NCBI GenBank assembly: GCA_040514265.1
Contig: JBEVCD010000018.1
Span: 1-64,000, forward strand
Length of the DNA: 64,000 nt
Direction: 5' to 3'
Source: WYZ-LMO2 sp040514265
GTDB taxonomy: Archaea > Halobacteriota > Archaeoglobi > Archaeoglobales > Archaeoglobaceae
Positions 24,269-32,020 of this stretch are shown here, piece by piece. Numbering within the stretch: position 1 is the stretch's first letter; every line of letters starts with the position of its first letter. Position numbers and translations under genes: made by a program. Below the pieces are notes generated by a model. It was not told the DNA's origin. It was given only the letters and a program-made list of their open reading frames with translations, and ran no database searches.

Positions 24269-25165
24269 CTAAACCACCTCCACGCTCGCACCCCTGTTGT
24301 CTGCGGAGCAGAGCAGAACTTTCCCCCTCACAGCCCTCCGAACGTCGTCGTAACGTTCTTCCGCGTCCTTACAAACCACAGCGTACGCCGCCGGTCCCCA
24401 AGAGCTCTGACCGACGCCCCTCAAGCCCAAAGACTTCATAGCCTCGACGACCTCCGAAGTTGCGGAGGCGAACGTTCCCCCCTGAACTTCCGAGAACATC
24501 TCGCCGACCAGTTTCTGAAGTTCTTCGAGCGATGACGCGAAGTTTTCGAAGTCCCTCCTCCGGAGGGAGGGTATCAGCTTCATTAAAACGACGAAGCAAG
24601 CCCTGTGGGTTAGCTCGGGTTTCGGTTTCAGGTTCTCGAAGGCTCGATCTTCCTCTCTCCCGTGAAGACCACTGCCGCTCGGAATAGCGACTATGAACTT
24701 CCAATCCGGAGGAAAGTCGAGTCTGGTAACCAAATCGAGGCTTCCTCCGTCGACAACGAAGCCTCCGAGCTTGAAGGCGAAAGTTCCAACCCCGGAAACC
24801 TTCCCCCTCCCAAGCACGTGAGCGAGCTGTTCGGCTGTGAAACTCAGTCCGTAGAGCTTCGACAGAGCTGTCGCGACGGCGAGTGAGAGCTGAGTGGAAG
24901 ATCCGAGCCCTACGTGCTTGGGTGCTCCGCTCAAAACATCTAACCTGAATCCCCCTACTCCCGCAAACTCCGCAAACTTTTCGGCGTACTTCATCGCATC
25001 CTCCGCTCTATAACCTTTGACGATTCTATCGTCGCACAACTCGGCAACGACGTTCGTCCTGTAGGCATCGATCGCCACGCCCAAGGATCCGTATGACGAC
25101 TCGACCGGTTTTGGAGCTAGGATTCCGAAATGCAGGCGTGAAGGCGCTGATACGAGTACTCGCAT
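24269..25165 (-). CDS. mptG: Beta-ribofuranosylaminobenzene 5'-phosphate synthase
   Basis: A 298-residue GHMP kinase-fold enzyme that joins p-aminobenzoate or a derivative to PRPP in methanopterin biosynthesis. It starts SAPSRLHFGILAP; the glycine-rich motif is PKHVGLGSSTQLSLAVA (about 84-100), followed by GKVSGVGTFAFKLGGFVVDGG. These match RFAP synthase, first characterised in Archaeoglobus and methanogens. It lies between an unknown helical protein and the THUMP-SPOUT gene on one transcript. Confidence 0.87.
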   Translation of the reverse strand: MRVLVSAPSRLHFGILAPKPVESSYGSLGVAIDAYRTNVVAELCDDRIVKGYRAEDAMKYAEKFAEFAGVGGFRLDVLSGAPKHVGLGSSTQLSLAVATALSKLYGLSFTAEQLAHVLGRGKVSGVGTFAFKLGGFVVDGGSLDLVTRLDFPPDWKFIVAIPSGSGLHGREEDRAFENLKPKPELTHRACFVVLMKLIPSLRRRDFENFASSLEELQKLVGEMFSEVQGGTFASATSEVVEAMKSLGLRGVGQSSWGPAAYAVVCKDAEERYDDVRRAVRGKVLLCSADNRGASVEVV

Positions 25166-25172
25166 GTAGCGG

Positions 25173-25736
25173 CTACTCTCTTCTGCTTTTGAACTTTTTC
25201 GATAGCCAGTCGCGTAAGCTCCTATTCTCTACAGCCGCAATAGCAGCCTCTATCTCGGCGGAAAGATCGATTCCCTCTTTTTCAGCAATCTCCATCAGCG
25301 CGAGCGCTCTGTAGTATGCGTCGGGTATTAGCCTCGCTATTCTCAGACTCTCGGGATACAGCTTCTTCGCAGCAAGCCTCTTCATGGCGGCTGAAGCAAT
25401 TCTCCTATCGGATATCCTGGTCAAGTAGTTCATGTCGCCGGTTCTTTCTAGGAGCGTGGCGTAAGCTACGTCTCTCTTGTAGCCGTCCGATATAAGGTCG
25501 GCAACGTCACATCCAGCTTCTACTATGCGCAAATAGTCGTCGTCATCTTCTGCTGCCTCCAGAGCGAGTTTTAAGAACTCCTCGTCGCCCGTAAACCTGT
25601 AAAGGTTCAGAAAAGCCTGAACCTTAGCCGCAGGATCTTCGATGTTACTGGCTACTTTCCTAGCTAGCTCCACACTCTTCTCAGCTACGCTCACTATTCT
25701 TTCCGCGATCATGGCATCCCTTACTCTTCTGTCCAC
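25173..25736 (-). CDS. Unknown all-helical repeat protein
   Basis: A 187-residue protein predicted almost entirely helical, with recurring helix pairs such as VAEKSVELARKVASNI, LKLALEAAEDDDDYLRI and ALALMEIAEKEG. This resembles TPR/HEAT-like repeat scaffolds found in Archaeoglobales hypothetical proteins. Its start is GTG, with a TATA element at about 25754-25763. First gene of the mptG transcript. No enzymatic motif is visible; a protein-interaction role is the most one can infer. Confidence 0.7.
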   Translation of the reverse strand: MDRRVRDAMIAERIVSVAEKSVELARKVASNIEDPAAKVQAFLNLYRFTGDEEFLKLALEAAEDDDDYLRIVEAGCDVADLISDGYKRDVAYATLLERTGDMNYLTRISDRRIASAAMKRLAAKKLYPESLRIARLIPDAYYRALALMEIAEKEGIDLSAEIEAAIAAVENRSLRDWLSKKFKSRRE

Positions 25737-25767
25737 ACCGGATGTCGACGGAGAAGTTAAAGCGTTT

Positions 25768-25776
25768 TCTTTTTAA
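25768..25776 (+). promoter_or_regulatory. TATA element of argS
   Basis: TCTTTTTAAG is about 26 bases before the ATG at 25799 and lies after the in-frame ATG at 25742. It therefore marks 25799 as the true start. Confidence 0.55.
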
Positions 25777-25798
25777 GTCGGGAATTCGGCTAAGAACG

Positions 25799-27445
25799 AT
25801 GTTCCTGAAGTTCATCGAGGACGTCAAAAAAGCTCTCGGAAAATACGGCGACGAGAGATTTCTGAGGGAGACCGAACACGCTGACATCTGTAGCACAGTG
25901 GCATTCAAACTCGCCAGGGAGCTCGGAAAGTCGCCGAAGGAGATAGCGGACGAGATCGTGGAAAAGATATCTCCGACCACGTACATCGCAAGCGTCCACA
26001 GCGTCAACGGCTACATCAACTTCTTCGCAAGTGAGGAGTTCCTCGAAGATACGATAGAGGTAATACTCTCGCAAGATGCAAAATACGGAGAGCTCGGGCT
26101 TAAGGGAGAGGTGCTCGTGGAGCACACCTCAGCCAACCCCGACGGACCGCTGCACGTTGGGCACCTCAGAAATGCGATAATAGGTGACACACTTGCTAGG
26201 ATTCTCAGAAAGGCTGGATACAGCGTGAAGACTCAGTACTACGTGAACGACATGGGAAGACAAGTGGCAACAGCTGTTATGGGCTACGAAATGTTCGGAC
26301 TGTCGGAGAAAAAGCCCGACCACGCCGTGGCGGAGGTTTACATAAAGGCGAGTTCGAAGCTCGAAGAGGAGCCCGAACTCGAAAGGGAGGTCGAGAGACT
26401 GTTGATCTCGTACGAGGAGGGAGAAGTCGAGACCGTAGAGAAGTTCAGGATCCTCGTAAACCTCGCGCTCGAAGGAATAAGGCAGACGCTACAACGCCTG
26501 GGCATAGAGCACGACGAGTTCGTATGGGAGAGCGAGTTTCTGAGGAACGGATACGTCGAGAGAGTTCTGACGATGCTCGAAGAGAAGGGAGTAGTCGAGA
26601 AAGACGGCGCCTGGATCGTCAGACTCGAAGGGTTCGAGAAGGAAGTCGTGCTCCGACGAGAAAACGGAACGACGCTCTACATTACCAGAGACCTGGCTTA
26701 CCACCTCTGGAAGAACGAGAGGTTCGAGAGCTTCGTCAACGTTCTTGGATCCGATCACAAGCTCTACGCAGCTCAACTTTCGAAGCTTCTCGAAATTCTC
26801 GGACTGAAAAAGCCGGAAGTCATCTTTTTCGAGTTCGTATCACTTCCGGAAGGCAGCATGAGCACACGCAAGGGGCGTTTCGTGTCCGTTGACGAGCTGC
26901 TAGACAAGGTCAAAGAGGAGGCGAGGAAGTTCGTTGAAGAGAGGGAGATGAGCGAGGAGGAGAAGGAGGAGATAGCCGAAGCCGTGGCGGTGGGGGCTGT
27001 GAGGTTCGACTTCGTGAAGGTAGCGCCGGAGAAGCCGATGACTTTCGACTGGAGACACGCTCTAGACTTCGAGAGGCAGACGGCGAACTACATCCAGTAC
27101 AGCCACGCAAGGGCTTGCAGCATACTGAGGAGAGCAGTCGAAGATGGTATGCCAGAACTCGAATTCAGGGGTGAGCTGTGCAACAGGGAGGAGAGATCAC
27201 TCGTCATGTTACTCTCAAAGTTCCCGTATCAGATATACAGAGCCGCGAAAGATAGAAGACCGCACTACGTCGCCGAGTACCTCCTAAACGTAGCCTCGGC
27301 TTTCAACGAATTCTATCGCCTCCACCCCGTGCTGAAGTGCGAAAGCGAGCTCAGAATGCACAGACTGGCAATAGTCGACGCTACGCGCATAGTTCTGCGG
27401 AACGGTCTCGAAGTGCTCGGTATTAAACCCCTTGAGAGGATGTGA
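25799..27445 (+). CDS. argS: Arginyl-tRNA synthetase
   Basis: A 548-residue class I aminoacyl-tRNA synthetase. It has an N-terminal arginyl-tRNA additional domain, the HIGH-type motif ANPDGPLHVGHLRNA (about 113-127 from this start), the GSMSTRKGRFVS KMSKS-like loop and a C-terminal helical anticodon-binding domain ending EVLGIKPLERM, the usual ArgS C-terminus. An earlier ATG at 25742 is open but precedes the TATA element, so I use 25799. The 3' end overlaps the convergent unknown gene. Confidence 0.95.
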   Translation: MFLKFIEDVKKALGKYGDERFLRETEHADICSTVAFKLARELGKSPKEIADEIVEKISPTTYIASVHSVNGYINFFASEEFLEDTIEVILSQDAKYGELGLKGEVLVEHTSANPDGPLHVGHLRNAIIGDTLARILRKAGYSVKTQYYVNDMGRQVATAVMGYEMFGLSEKKPDHAVAEVYIKASSKLEEEPELEREVERLLISYEEGEVETVEKFRILVNLALEGIRQTLQRLGIEHDEFVWESEFLRNGYVERVLTMLEEKGVVEKDGAWIVRLEGFEKEVVLRRENGTTLYITRDLAYHLWKNERFESFVNVLGSDHKLYAAQLSKLLEILGLKKPEVIFFEFVSLPEGSMSTRKGRFVSVDELLDKVKEEARKFVEEREMSEEEKEEIAEAVAVGAVRFDFVKVAPEKPMTFDWRHALDFERQTANYIQYSHARACSILRRAVEDGMPELEFRGELCNREERSLVMLLSKFPYQIYRAAKDRRPHYVAEYLLNVASAFNEFYRLHPVLKCESELRMHRLAIVDATRIVLRNGLEVLGIKPLERM

Positions 27446-27806
27446 TCTCTTCGAGTCTGACGGGTTTTTTGATTTTCTCCGATATAGCCTTCTCTATCAT
27501 CTCCCTCTCGTCGTCTCTGAGCATCCTGTTCGACGCTATGTAGAGCGAGGCTTTCAGCATGTCGTAGAAGGACTTGTAGGCGATTATTCTACTGCTGCTC
27601 TTTCTCCGCGACCCCGATCTCGTTTTTATCGTTATCGTCTTCTTCTGGGTCACCTGAAACTCAACTGCTACCGTGTCGGGCACTTCCACTTTTTCGAGGG
27701 CCAGAACAGCCTTGACTATGTCCGCCTCCTCTTCCACACCCTCGACTGCGTAGACGTACCTGAACTCTTCCAGCCAGTCCTTGTCCGTCTCGACCCGCAC
27801 TTCCAT
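27423..27806 (-). CDS. Conserved-looking unknown basic protein
   Basis: A 127-residue protein of unknown function. It has a beta-rich first half (VPDTVAVEFQVTQKKTITIKTRSGS) and a helical end (MIEKAISEKIKKPVRLEEI), with a serine/arginine-rich stretch between. The ATG at 27806 is preferred because a TATA-like TTTTTTTAACTC at 27826-27836 lies about 25 bases upstream. Convergent with argS, overlapping by 23 bases. Confidence 0.6.
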   Translation of the reverse strand: MEVRVETDKDWLEEFRYVYAVEGVEEEADIVKAVLALEKVEVPDTVAVEFQVTQKKTITIKTRSGSRRKSSSRIIAYKSFYDMLKASLYIASNRMLRDDEREMIEKAISEKIKKPVRLEEITSSQGV

Positions 27807-27910
27807 CGATGCCCGTATCCGCTGAGTTAAAAAAAGGTTGCTTAGACACTTAGGCTCCGGAGTTTCGAAAACTTCCCAGTTGCGTAGATACACCCAGAGA
27901 TTTGGTAAAG

Positions 27911-27921
27911 ATTATTAATAA
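27911..27921 (+). promoter_or_regulatory. TATA element of the RHH-ArsR-nitrilase-hemD operon
   Basis: ATTATTAATAA is centred about 25 bases before the ATG at 27941. It falls inside a longer open frame, which supports the internal start. Confidence 0.5.
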
Positions 27922-27940
27922 CTTGCAAATCTGTTCGTCA

Positions 27941-28495
27941 ATGGCTGTAGAGAGGATAAGCATCTCGCTCGACGACAGATCGAAGAGGAAGCTTGAGGAA
28001 ATAAAGAAGATCACAGGTAAAAGTGTTAGCGAGATAGTGAGAGATCTAATCAACCTCGGATACGAGATATTAAAAAACGAGGTTAGCACGGAAGCTCTTA
28101 AAGCTTGGGTGGACTATCTTGCCAAAAGACAGCACATGATACTCGATATAGAGCACTGGAGGGTCATATTTTCCGAGATAGAGAAGATTGATGCCGAAGA
28201 TTTTTGGAAACAGATGGAGGAGATAGGTTCGAGCCACGCTGTCCAGTACTATATGAAGGGTCTGAACACGGTAGACAAGATACTGAAGTACGTCGAGAAG
28301 GCTAACTGGTACGAGATAAAGGATGAGGGAGAGGGCATTTACACGCTGATACTGAACGATCTGAAGATAAAGCGCTTCGTTAAGACTTTTCTCGAAAAGG
28401 TCTTCGAGGGACAGCACCTCGACGTCGAAATTAAGGAGGGCTTCGGAAAGCTTATAGTTATCGACAGAAGTGGTGGTCGTGTGGGAAGAATATAG
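27941..28495 (+). CDS. Ribbon-helix-helix regulator with C-terminal effector domain
   Basis: A 184-residue protein. Residues 1-47 form a ribbon-helix-helix DNA-binding domain (VERISISLDDRSKRKLEEIKK, then GKSVSEIVRDLINLGYE). The remaining 135 residues are mixed helix/strand and may bind a ligand (YYMKGLNTVDKILKYVEKANW). The first of a four-gene overlapping operon. The 13 codons upstream are open but contain the TATA element. The signal it senses is unknown. Confidence 0.75.
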   Translation: MAVERISISLDDRSKRKLEEIKKITGKSVSEIVRDLINLGYEILKNEVSTEALKAWVDYLAKRQHMILDIEHWRVIFSEIEKIDAEDFWKQMEEIGSSHAVQYYMKGLNTVDKILKYVEKANWYEIKDEGEGIYTLILNDLKIKRFVKTFLEKVFEGQHLDVEIKEGFGKLIVIDRSGGRVGRI

Positions 28496-28748
28496 CGGCA
28501 GCATAGAAGACAGTCGCGAGTACCACGAGAGGTACCACAGAGCCGTAAACCACCCGATACGCAGAAGGATACTCAAGCTCGTGTCTGGGGGAATTAAAAA
28601 TTTAGACGAAATAGCCGAAAAATTGAAAATTAGCAGAGAGCAACTCGAATACCACGTGAAAGTGCTTGAGTGGGGATTTTGCGTTGAAAGGAGGGGCGAT
28701 GTGCTCGAACTCACGAAGGAGGGTGAGGTCGTTGAGCACCTGGATTAG
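28470..28748 (+). CDS. ArsR-like winged-helix protein
   Basis: A 92-residue DNA-binding protein: NHPIRRRILKLVSGG, NLDEIAEKLKISREQLEYHVKVLEWG and a wing ending VLELTKEGEVVEHLD. It overlaps the RHH gene by 26 bases; in-frame GTG codons at 28470 and 28479 are both possible starts. Two different DNA-binding proteins encoded back to back are unusual and suggest they act together or on each other. Confidence 0.75.
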   Translation: MVVVWEEYSGSIEDSREYHERYHRAVNHPIRRRILKLVSGGIKNLDEIAEKLKISREQLEYHVKVLEWGFCVERRGDVLELTKEGEVVEHLD

Positions 28749-29499
28749 AGTGTGCGTAGCCCAGCTCAGGATTTCGCCGGACAGAGACGTAAACCTGATG
28801 AAGGGGCTTAGCCTTGTGAAGAGAGCTATACAGCTCCGCTCGAACGTCGTGGTCCTGCCGGAGGTTCACAACACAGGCTTCTACCCGCACAACTACGAAA
28901 AAGTGGAGCCTCTCGACAGGGAGCTGAAGATGCTTCTTAAGCTGAGCGAACAGAGGGATATGCTCATAATCGCGGGAGTAGCCGAAAGGGAGGAGGGAGA
29001 ACTCTACAACTCCGCAGTGCTCGTGTGGAAGGGGAGGATAATCGGAAAGTACAGAAAGACTCACCTTTTCCCGCTTACGAGGGAAGCGGAGTACTTCAAA
29101 CCCGGTGACAGGCTCGAAGTCTTCGATACTCCCTTCGGAAGGGTGGGGTTGCTGATCTGCTACGAGGTTCGCTTCCCGGAGCTCGCAAGGAAGCTGACGA
29201 AGATGGGAGCCGAGATCATAGTCATCCCAGCGGAGTTTCCGAGGGAGAGAATAGACCACTGGACCACACTCCTCAGAGCGAGGGCTATAGAGAACCAGCT
29301 CTTTGTCGTCGGAGCGAACTGCGTCGAGGGCGATCTGGACTACGGAGGAAGATCGATGATAGTAGACCCCATGGGGAAGATCCTAGCGGAGGCTGCACAT
29401 CTTCAGGAGGTCATAATCGGCGACGTGAATCTCTCGAAGGTCGAGGAGGTCAGGAGGGAATACCCGTTCCTCCAGAGCCTGAGGGAGGAGCTCCTTTGA
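28732..29499 (+). CDS. Carbon-nitrogen hydrolase (nitrilase superfamily)
   Basis: About 255 residues with the Glu-Lys-Cys catalytic set: Glu in VVLPEVHNTGF, Lys in GKYRKTHLF and Cys in GLLICYEVRFPELA. It probably hydrolyses an amide, such as omega-amidase or deaminated glutathione amidase does. The start is uncertain: TTG at 28732 has GGAGGGTGAGG upstream at good spacing, and GTG at 28750 begins the conserved VCVAQL. No ATG fits. It overlaps both neighbours. Confidence 0.85.
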   Translation: MSTWIRVCVAQLRISPDRDVNLMKGLSLVKRAIQLRSNVVVLPEVHNTGFYPHNYEKVEPLDRELKMLLKLSEQRDMLIIAGVAEREEGELYNSAVLVWKGRIIGKYRKTHLFPLTREAEYFKPGDRLEVFDTPFGRVGLLICYEVRFPELARKLTKMGAEIIVIPAEFPRERIDHWTTLLRARAIENQLFVVGANCVEGDLDYGGRSMIVDPMGKILAEAAHLQEVIIGDVNLSKVEEVRREYPFLQSLREELL

Positions 29500-30182
29500 G
29501 GGTCCTCATACTCCGACCGAAGGAGTTGCTCGACGATACGGTCGAGAGGTTCAGACGCGAGGGTTTCGAGGCTTACGGCTGTCCCTTCGTCGAGCTGGAG
29601 TTCCTCGACTTCGAGGTTCCGGAGCACGACTACGCGATAATTACGAGTCAAAACGCAGCCAGAGCTATCGTCAAAAGGGGTATCAAACTGAAAAAGGTGA
29701 TAGCGATAGGCAAGAAGACGGCTGATGTTCTAAAGGGTTACGAAGTTTTGACGCCGAGCAGCTTCGATTCCAGGAGCATAGTCAGGGAGTTCGCGCCGCT
29801 GCTTAAGGGCAAGAGGGTGGTGGCAATAAGGAGCGATAGGGGCAGCGAGGAGCTGAGGAAGCTCTCGGAAGTCGCGGATTTCAGGGAAGTCGTGGCTTAC
29901 AGGATCAGGAAGCTGCAGGGAGAAGAGCAGCGAAGGGCAGTTGAGCTCGTCGAGGAGTGCTTCTACGACGTCGTAGTCTTTTCGAGCCGAATGATAGCGG
30001 AAAGCTTCGTCGAACTCTGCGATCCGGAAGCTTTAAAGAGCAAGACTCTGGTCGCTATAGGTCCTCCCACCGCCGAGTTTTTGCGAAGTAAAAACCTTGA
30101 ATGTCTCGTTCCAGACGAGTACACGTTCGATGGAGTTATGGAGCTGCTCAAAAACCTAAGAGATGGATGTTACCGATGTTGA
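29496..30182 (+). CDS. hemD: Uroporphyrinogen-III synthase
   Basis: A 228-residue two-domain protein with the loose but characteristic HemD pattern: VLILRP at the start, IITSQNAARAIV, VIAIGKKTADVL, then VVFSSRMIAESFV, LVAIGPPTAEFLRS and EYTFDGVMELL at the end. It closes the tetrapyrrole ring for siroheme and heme, needed by sulfite reductase and DsrJ/DsrM. The TTG start overlaps the nitrilase stop. No other heme genes are adjacent. It is convergent with the radical SAM gene, overlapping by 35 bases. Confidence 0.85.
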   Translation: MRVLILRPKELLDDTVERFRREGFEAYGCPFVELEFLDFEVPEHDYAIITSQNAARAIVKRGIKLKKVIAIGKKTADVLKGYEVLTPSSFDSRSIVREFAPLLKGKRVVAIRSDRGSEELRKLSEVADFREVVAYRIRKLQGEEQRRAVELVEECFYDVVVFSSRMIAESFVELCDPEALKSKTLVAIGPPTAEFLRSKNLECLVPDEYTFDGVMELLKNLRDGCYRC

Positions 30183-31077
30183 CCCTCCTGAGATGCTTTT
30201 TCGCAGCCCTGTAGCAGCGGAAGACCTGCTCTCTGGGCGTCACCGGTAGATCACTGAGCCTGTAGTCGGGATGGAAGACCAGCAGGCTGTAAGGTATGTC
30301 CTCGCTAAAAGAGGCTATGAACTTGGCTATCCCTTCCACCTCCCTTTCGTCGACGTAGAAAGGCACGAGCAGGGTTGTGGCGGATAAGACTTCAGGATAC
30401 CTCTCTGCTATGGCTGCGAAGTTCTCCCTGACCCTTTCGGCACTCCTGCCGGTCAGCAAAACGTGAAGGTTCTCGTTCCAAGCTTTAAGATCGAACTTCA
30501 CAGTTCCACCGCTCTTCTCACTCAGCTCCGCGGCTTTCAGAGCCAGACTCCTGTTTCCGGCACCGTTCCACTCCCAGCAGATCATGACGTCGGGTCTGAT
30601 TTCGAGAACCTTCCTGCTGAACTTCAGCGCAAACGGGAGCTGCGGCTCCGGTGAGCCGCCGAAGTGGCAGACGCACTTGACCCTCGGATTCCCAGCGGCT
30701 CTCAAGAGCTCCTCGATGCTGACGACCTTCCTGGGAATCCTCTTGTGAATCCAGTTCTGGCAGAAGAGGCAGTCGAAATTGCATCCGTAGTAAAAGACGG
30801 CTAAATTCGTGCCACGGAGCTTACTCCCTCTGCAGAACCAGGCGTTGCAGCAGTTCGTAGGCAGCGGGTCTTCGTAGTATTCAAGGGCTCCGTAAGGCGG
30901 CTTTCCGCAGAGTGCAACGCCGCTGCACTCGTTGGCGCAGAGCTTGCAGGATTTTACGCTCGCTTCGGGTGGTTTGTGAAGTTCTCTCGCAACCTCAAGT
31001 GCCTTCTCCGTTCTCGCGCACTCCGGGCAGAGGGGGATCGTCCTGCTGGGAAGTTCTCTACCGCATTCGCATTTCAT
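30148..31077 (-). CDS. Radical SAM protein with N-terminal zinc-finger-like segment
   Basis: A 309-residue radical SAM enzyme with C-x3-C-x2-C in GCNFDCLFCQNW (about 99-110). Before it lie MKCECGRELP and CPEC, which could bind zinc, and SCKLCANECSG, resembling relatives of the PFL-activase group found in archaea. SAM-binding landmarks include HFGGSPEP and TVKFDLKAWNE. Its start overlaps the stop of a small Cys-rich protein (ATGA). The reaction is unknown; modification of its small partner is one possibility. Confidence 0.82.
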   Translation of the reverse strand: MKCECGRELPSRTIPLCPECARTEKALEVARELHKPPEASVKSCKLCANECSGVALCGKPPYGALEYYEDPLPTNCCNAWFCRGSKLRGTNLAVFYYGCNFDCLFCQNWIHKRIPRKVVSIEELLRAAGNPRVKCVCHFGGSPEPQLPFALKFSRKVLEIRPDVMICWEWNGAGNRSLALKAAELSEKSGGTVKFDLKAWNENLHVLLTGRSAERVRENFAAIAERYPEVLSATTLLVPFYVDEREVEGIAKFIASFSEDIPYSLLVFHPDYRLSDLPVTPREQVFRCYRAAKKHLRRVNIGNIHLLGF

Positions 31078-31418
31078 ACGAAGGGTTCACGATCCTTCTC
31101 TTCCTTCCTCTTCACGAGCTGAAGGAGCTCCAGCATGTTCTCGGCTATCATCCGCAACTTCTTCAGCTCGGTGCAGAATATCGAGTACGTGGACATCGGA
31201 TGCGCGCAGTCGTAGTCGAAGTACGTCAGCGGGCACCCCTCGCAGTCGAAGTCCATGTGTCTCTCGCAGTAAGGTGTTATCTGCAACGCTACGCTCTCCA
31301 GCTCCCGTAGCGCGTGGACTATGGACTCCCACTTCCTCAGCGCGGCTTCCTCTTCTCCTACCCCCTCCTCGACGTCTCTGACAGCATCCTCGTACGTGTA
31401 GAGTTCTATCTTCTTCAT
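31074..31418 (-). CDS. Small Cys-rich unknown protein coupled to a radical SAM gene
   Basis: A 114-residue protein, helical at both ends with a compact Cys/His core: CERHMDFDCEGCPLTYFDYDC, then H and FC. The core could bind a metal or Fe-S cluster. The ATG at 31418 has GGAGAGG just upstream and a TATA element (31441-31449) 27 bases away. It is translationally coupled to the radical SAM gene. I do not recognise the family. Confidence 0.65.
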   Translation of the reverse strand: MKKIELYTYEDAVRDVEEGVGEEEAALRKWESIVHALRELESVALQITPYCERHMDFDCEGCPLTYFDYDCAHPMSTYSIFCTELKKLRMIAENMLELLQLVKRKEEKDREPFV

Positions 31419-31440
31419 GTCCTCTCCAATCAACCTTCAA

Positions 31441-31449
31441 AATATATAC
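31441..31449 (-). promoter_or_regulatory. TATA element of the Cys-rich/radical SAM operon
   Basis: The minus strand reads GTATATATT 27 bases before the ATG at 31418. It lies in the short divergent gap shared with the NUDIX gene. Confidence 0.55.
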
Positions 31450-31492
31450 TCTTTGCGAAAGAGCTAAATTTTTCGAAACTCAAGCCAGTTGT

Positions 31493-32020
31493 GTGATCGG
31501 GAAAAAACTCAGAGAGTTGCTCGACGACGAATTCTCTGCCGAAGTCGAAGCCGCGGTTTTGGTTCCGATAAAGGACTGCGAAGACCCGAAGCTCGTGATG
31601 ATAAAGAGGGGAAAGAACCTCACGAGGAGTTCCGGGCAAGTGGCGTTTCCTGGAGGCATGAGGGAAGACGGCGAAAGTCCCGTCGAAACGGCGCTGAGGG
31701 AGGCTAGGGAGGAGCTGGGAATAAGGAGGGCTGAAGTTCTGGGATACCTCAACCCGACGATGGTGATGGCTTACGAGATATGGATATGCCCGGTAGTTGG
31801 AATAATCTACGACCTGAATTTCGAGCCCGACGGATACGAGGTGAGCAGGGTTCTCGTGGATAGACTCAAGAACGTGTTGAAGAGTCGGCGGGTAACGGAC
31901 TGGGGCGCTACCTTCTACTGCGACGGCGAGCTCGTCTGGGGCGCTTCGAGCAGAGTTCTCGACGACCTTTACATGCGTATAGTCAGCAGATACGGGAGCG
32001 TCGACGCTTTCTTTCACTGA
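31493..32020 (+). CDS. NUDIX hydrolase (CoA pyrophosphatase-like)
   Basis: A 175-residue NUDIX protein. The box fits G-x5-E-x7-REUxEExGU, running from the GG of GGMREDGES to REARELLG-like REAREELGI at about 55-77. The preceding SSGQVAFPGG is typical of the NudL/CoA diphosphatase branch, and the substrate would be CoA or a related nucleotide diphosphate. The start is GTG, about 27 bases after an A/T-rich element. Confidence 0.85.
   Translation: MIGKKLRELLDDEFSAEVEAAVLVPIKDCEDPKLVMIKRGKNLTRSSGQVAFPGGMREDGESPVETALREAREELGIRRAEVLGYLNPTMVMAYEIWICPVVGIIYDLNFEPDGYEVSRVLVDRLKNVLKSRRVTDWGATFYCDGELVWGASSRVLDDLYMRIVSRYGSVDAFFH

Noticed and set aside
27807..27893. Upstream extension of the unknown basic protein
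   Set aside because: A TATA-like element lies within it, about 25 bases before the ATG at 27806.
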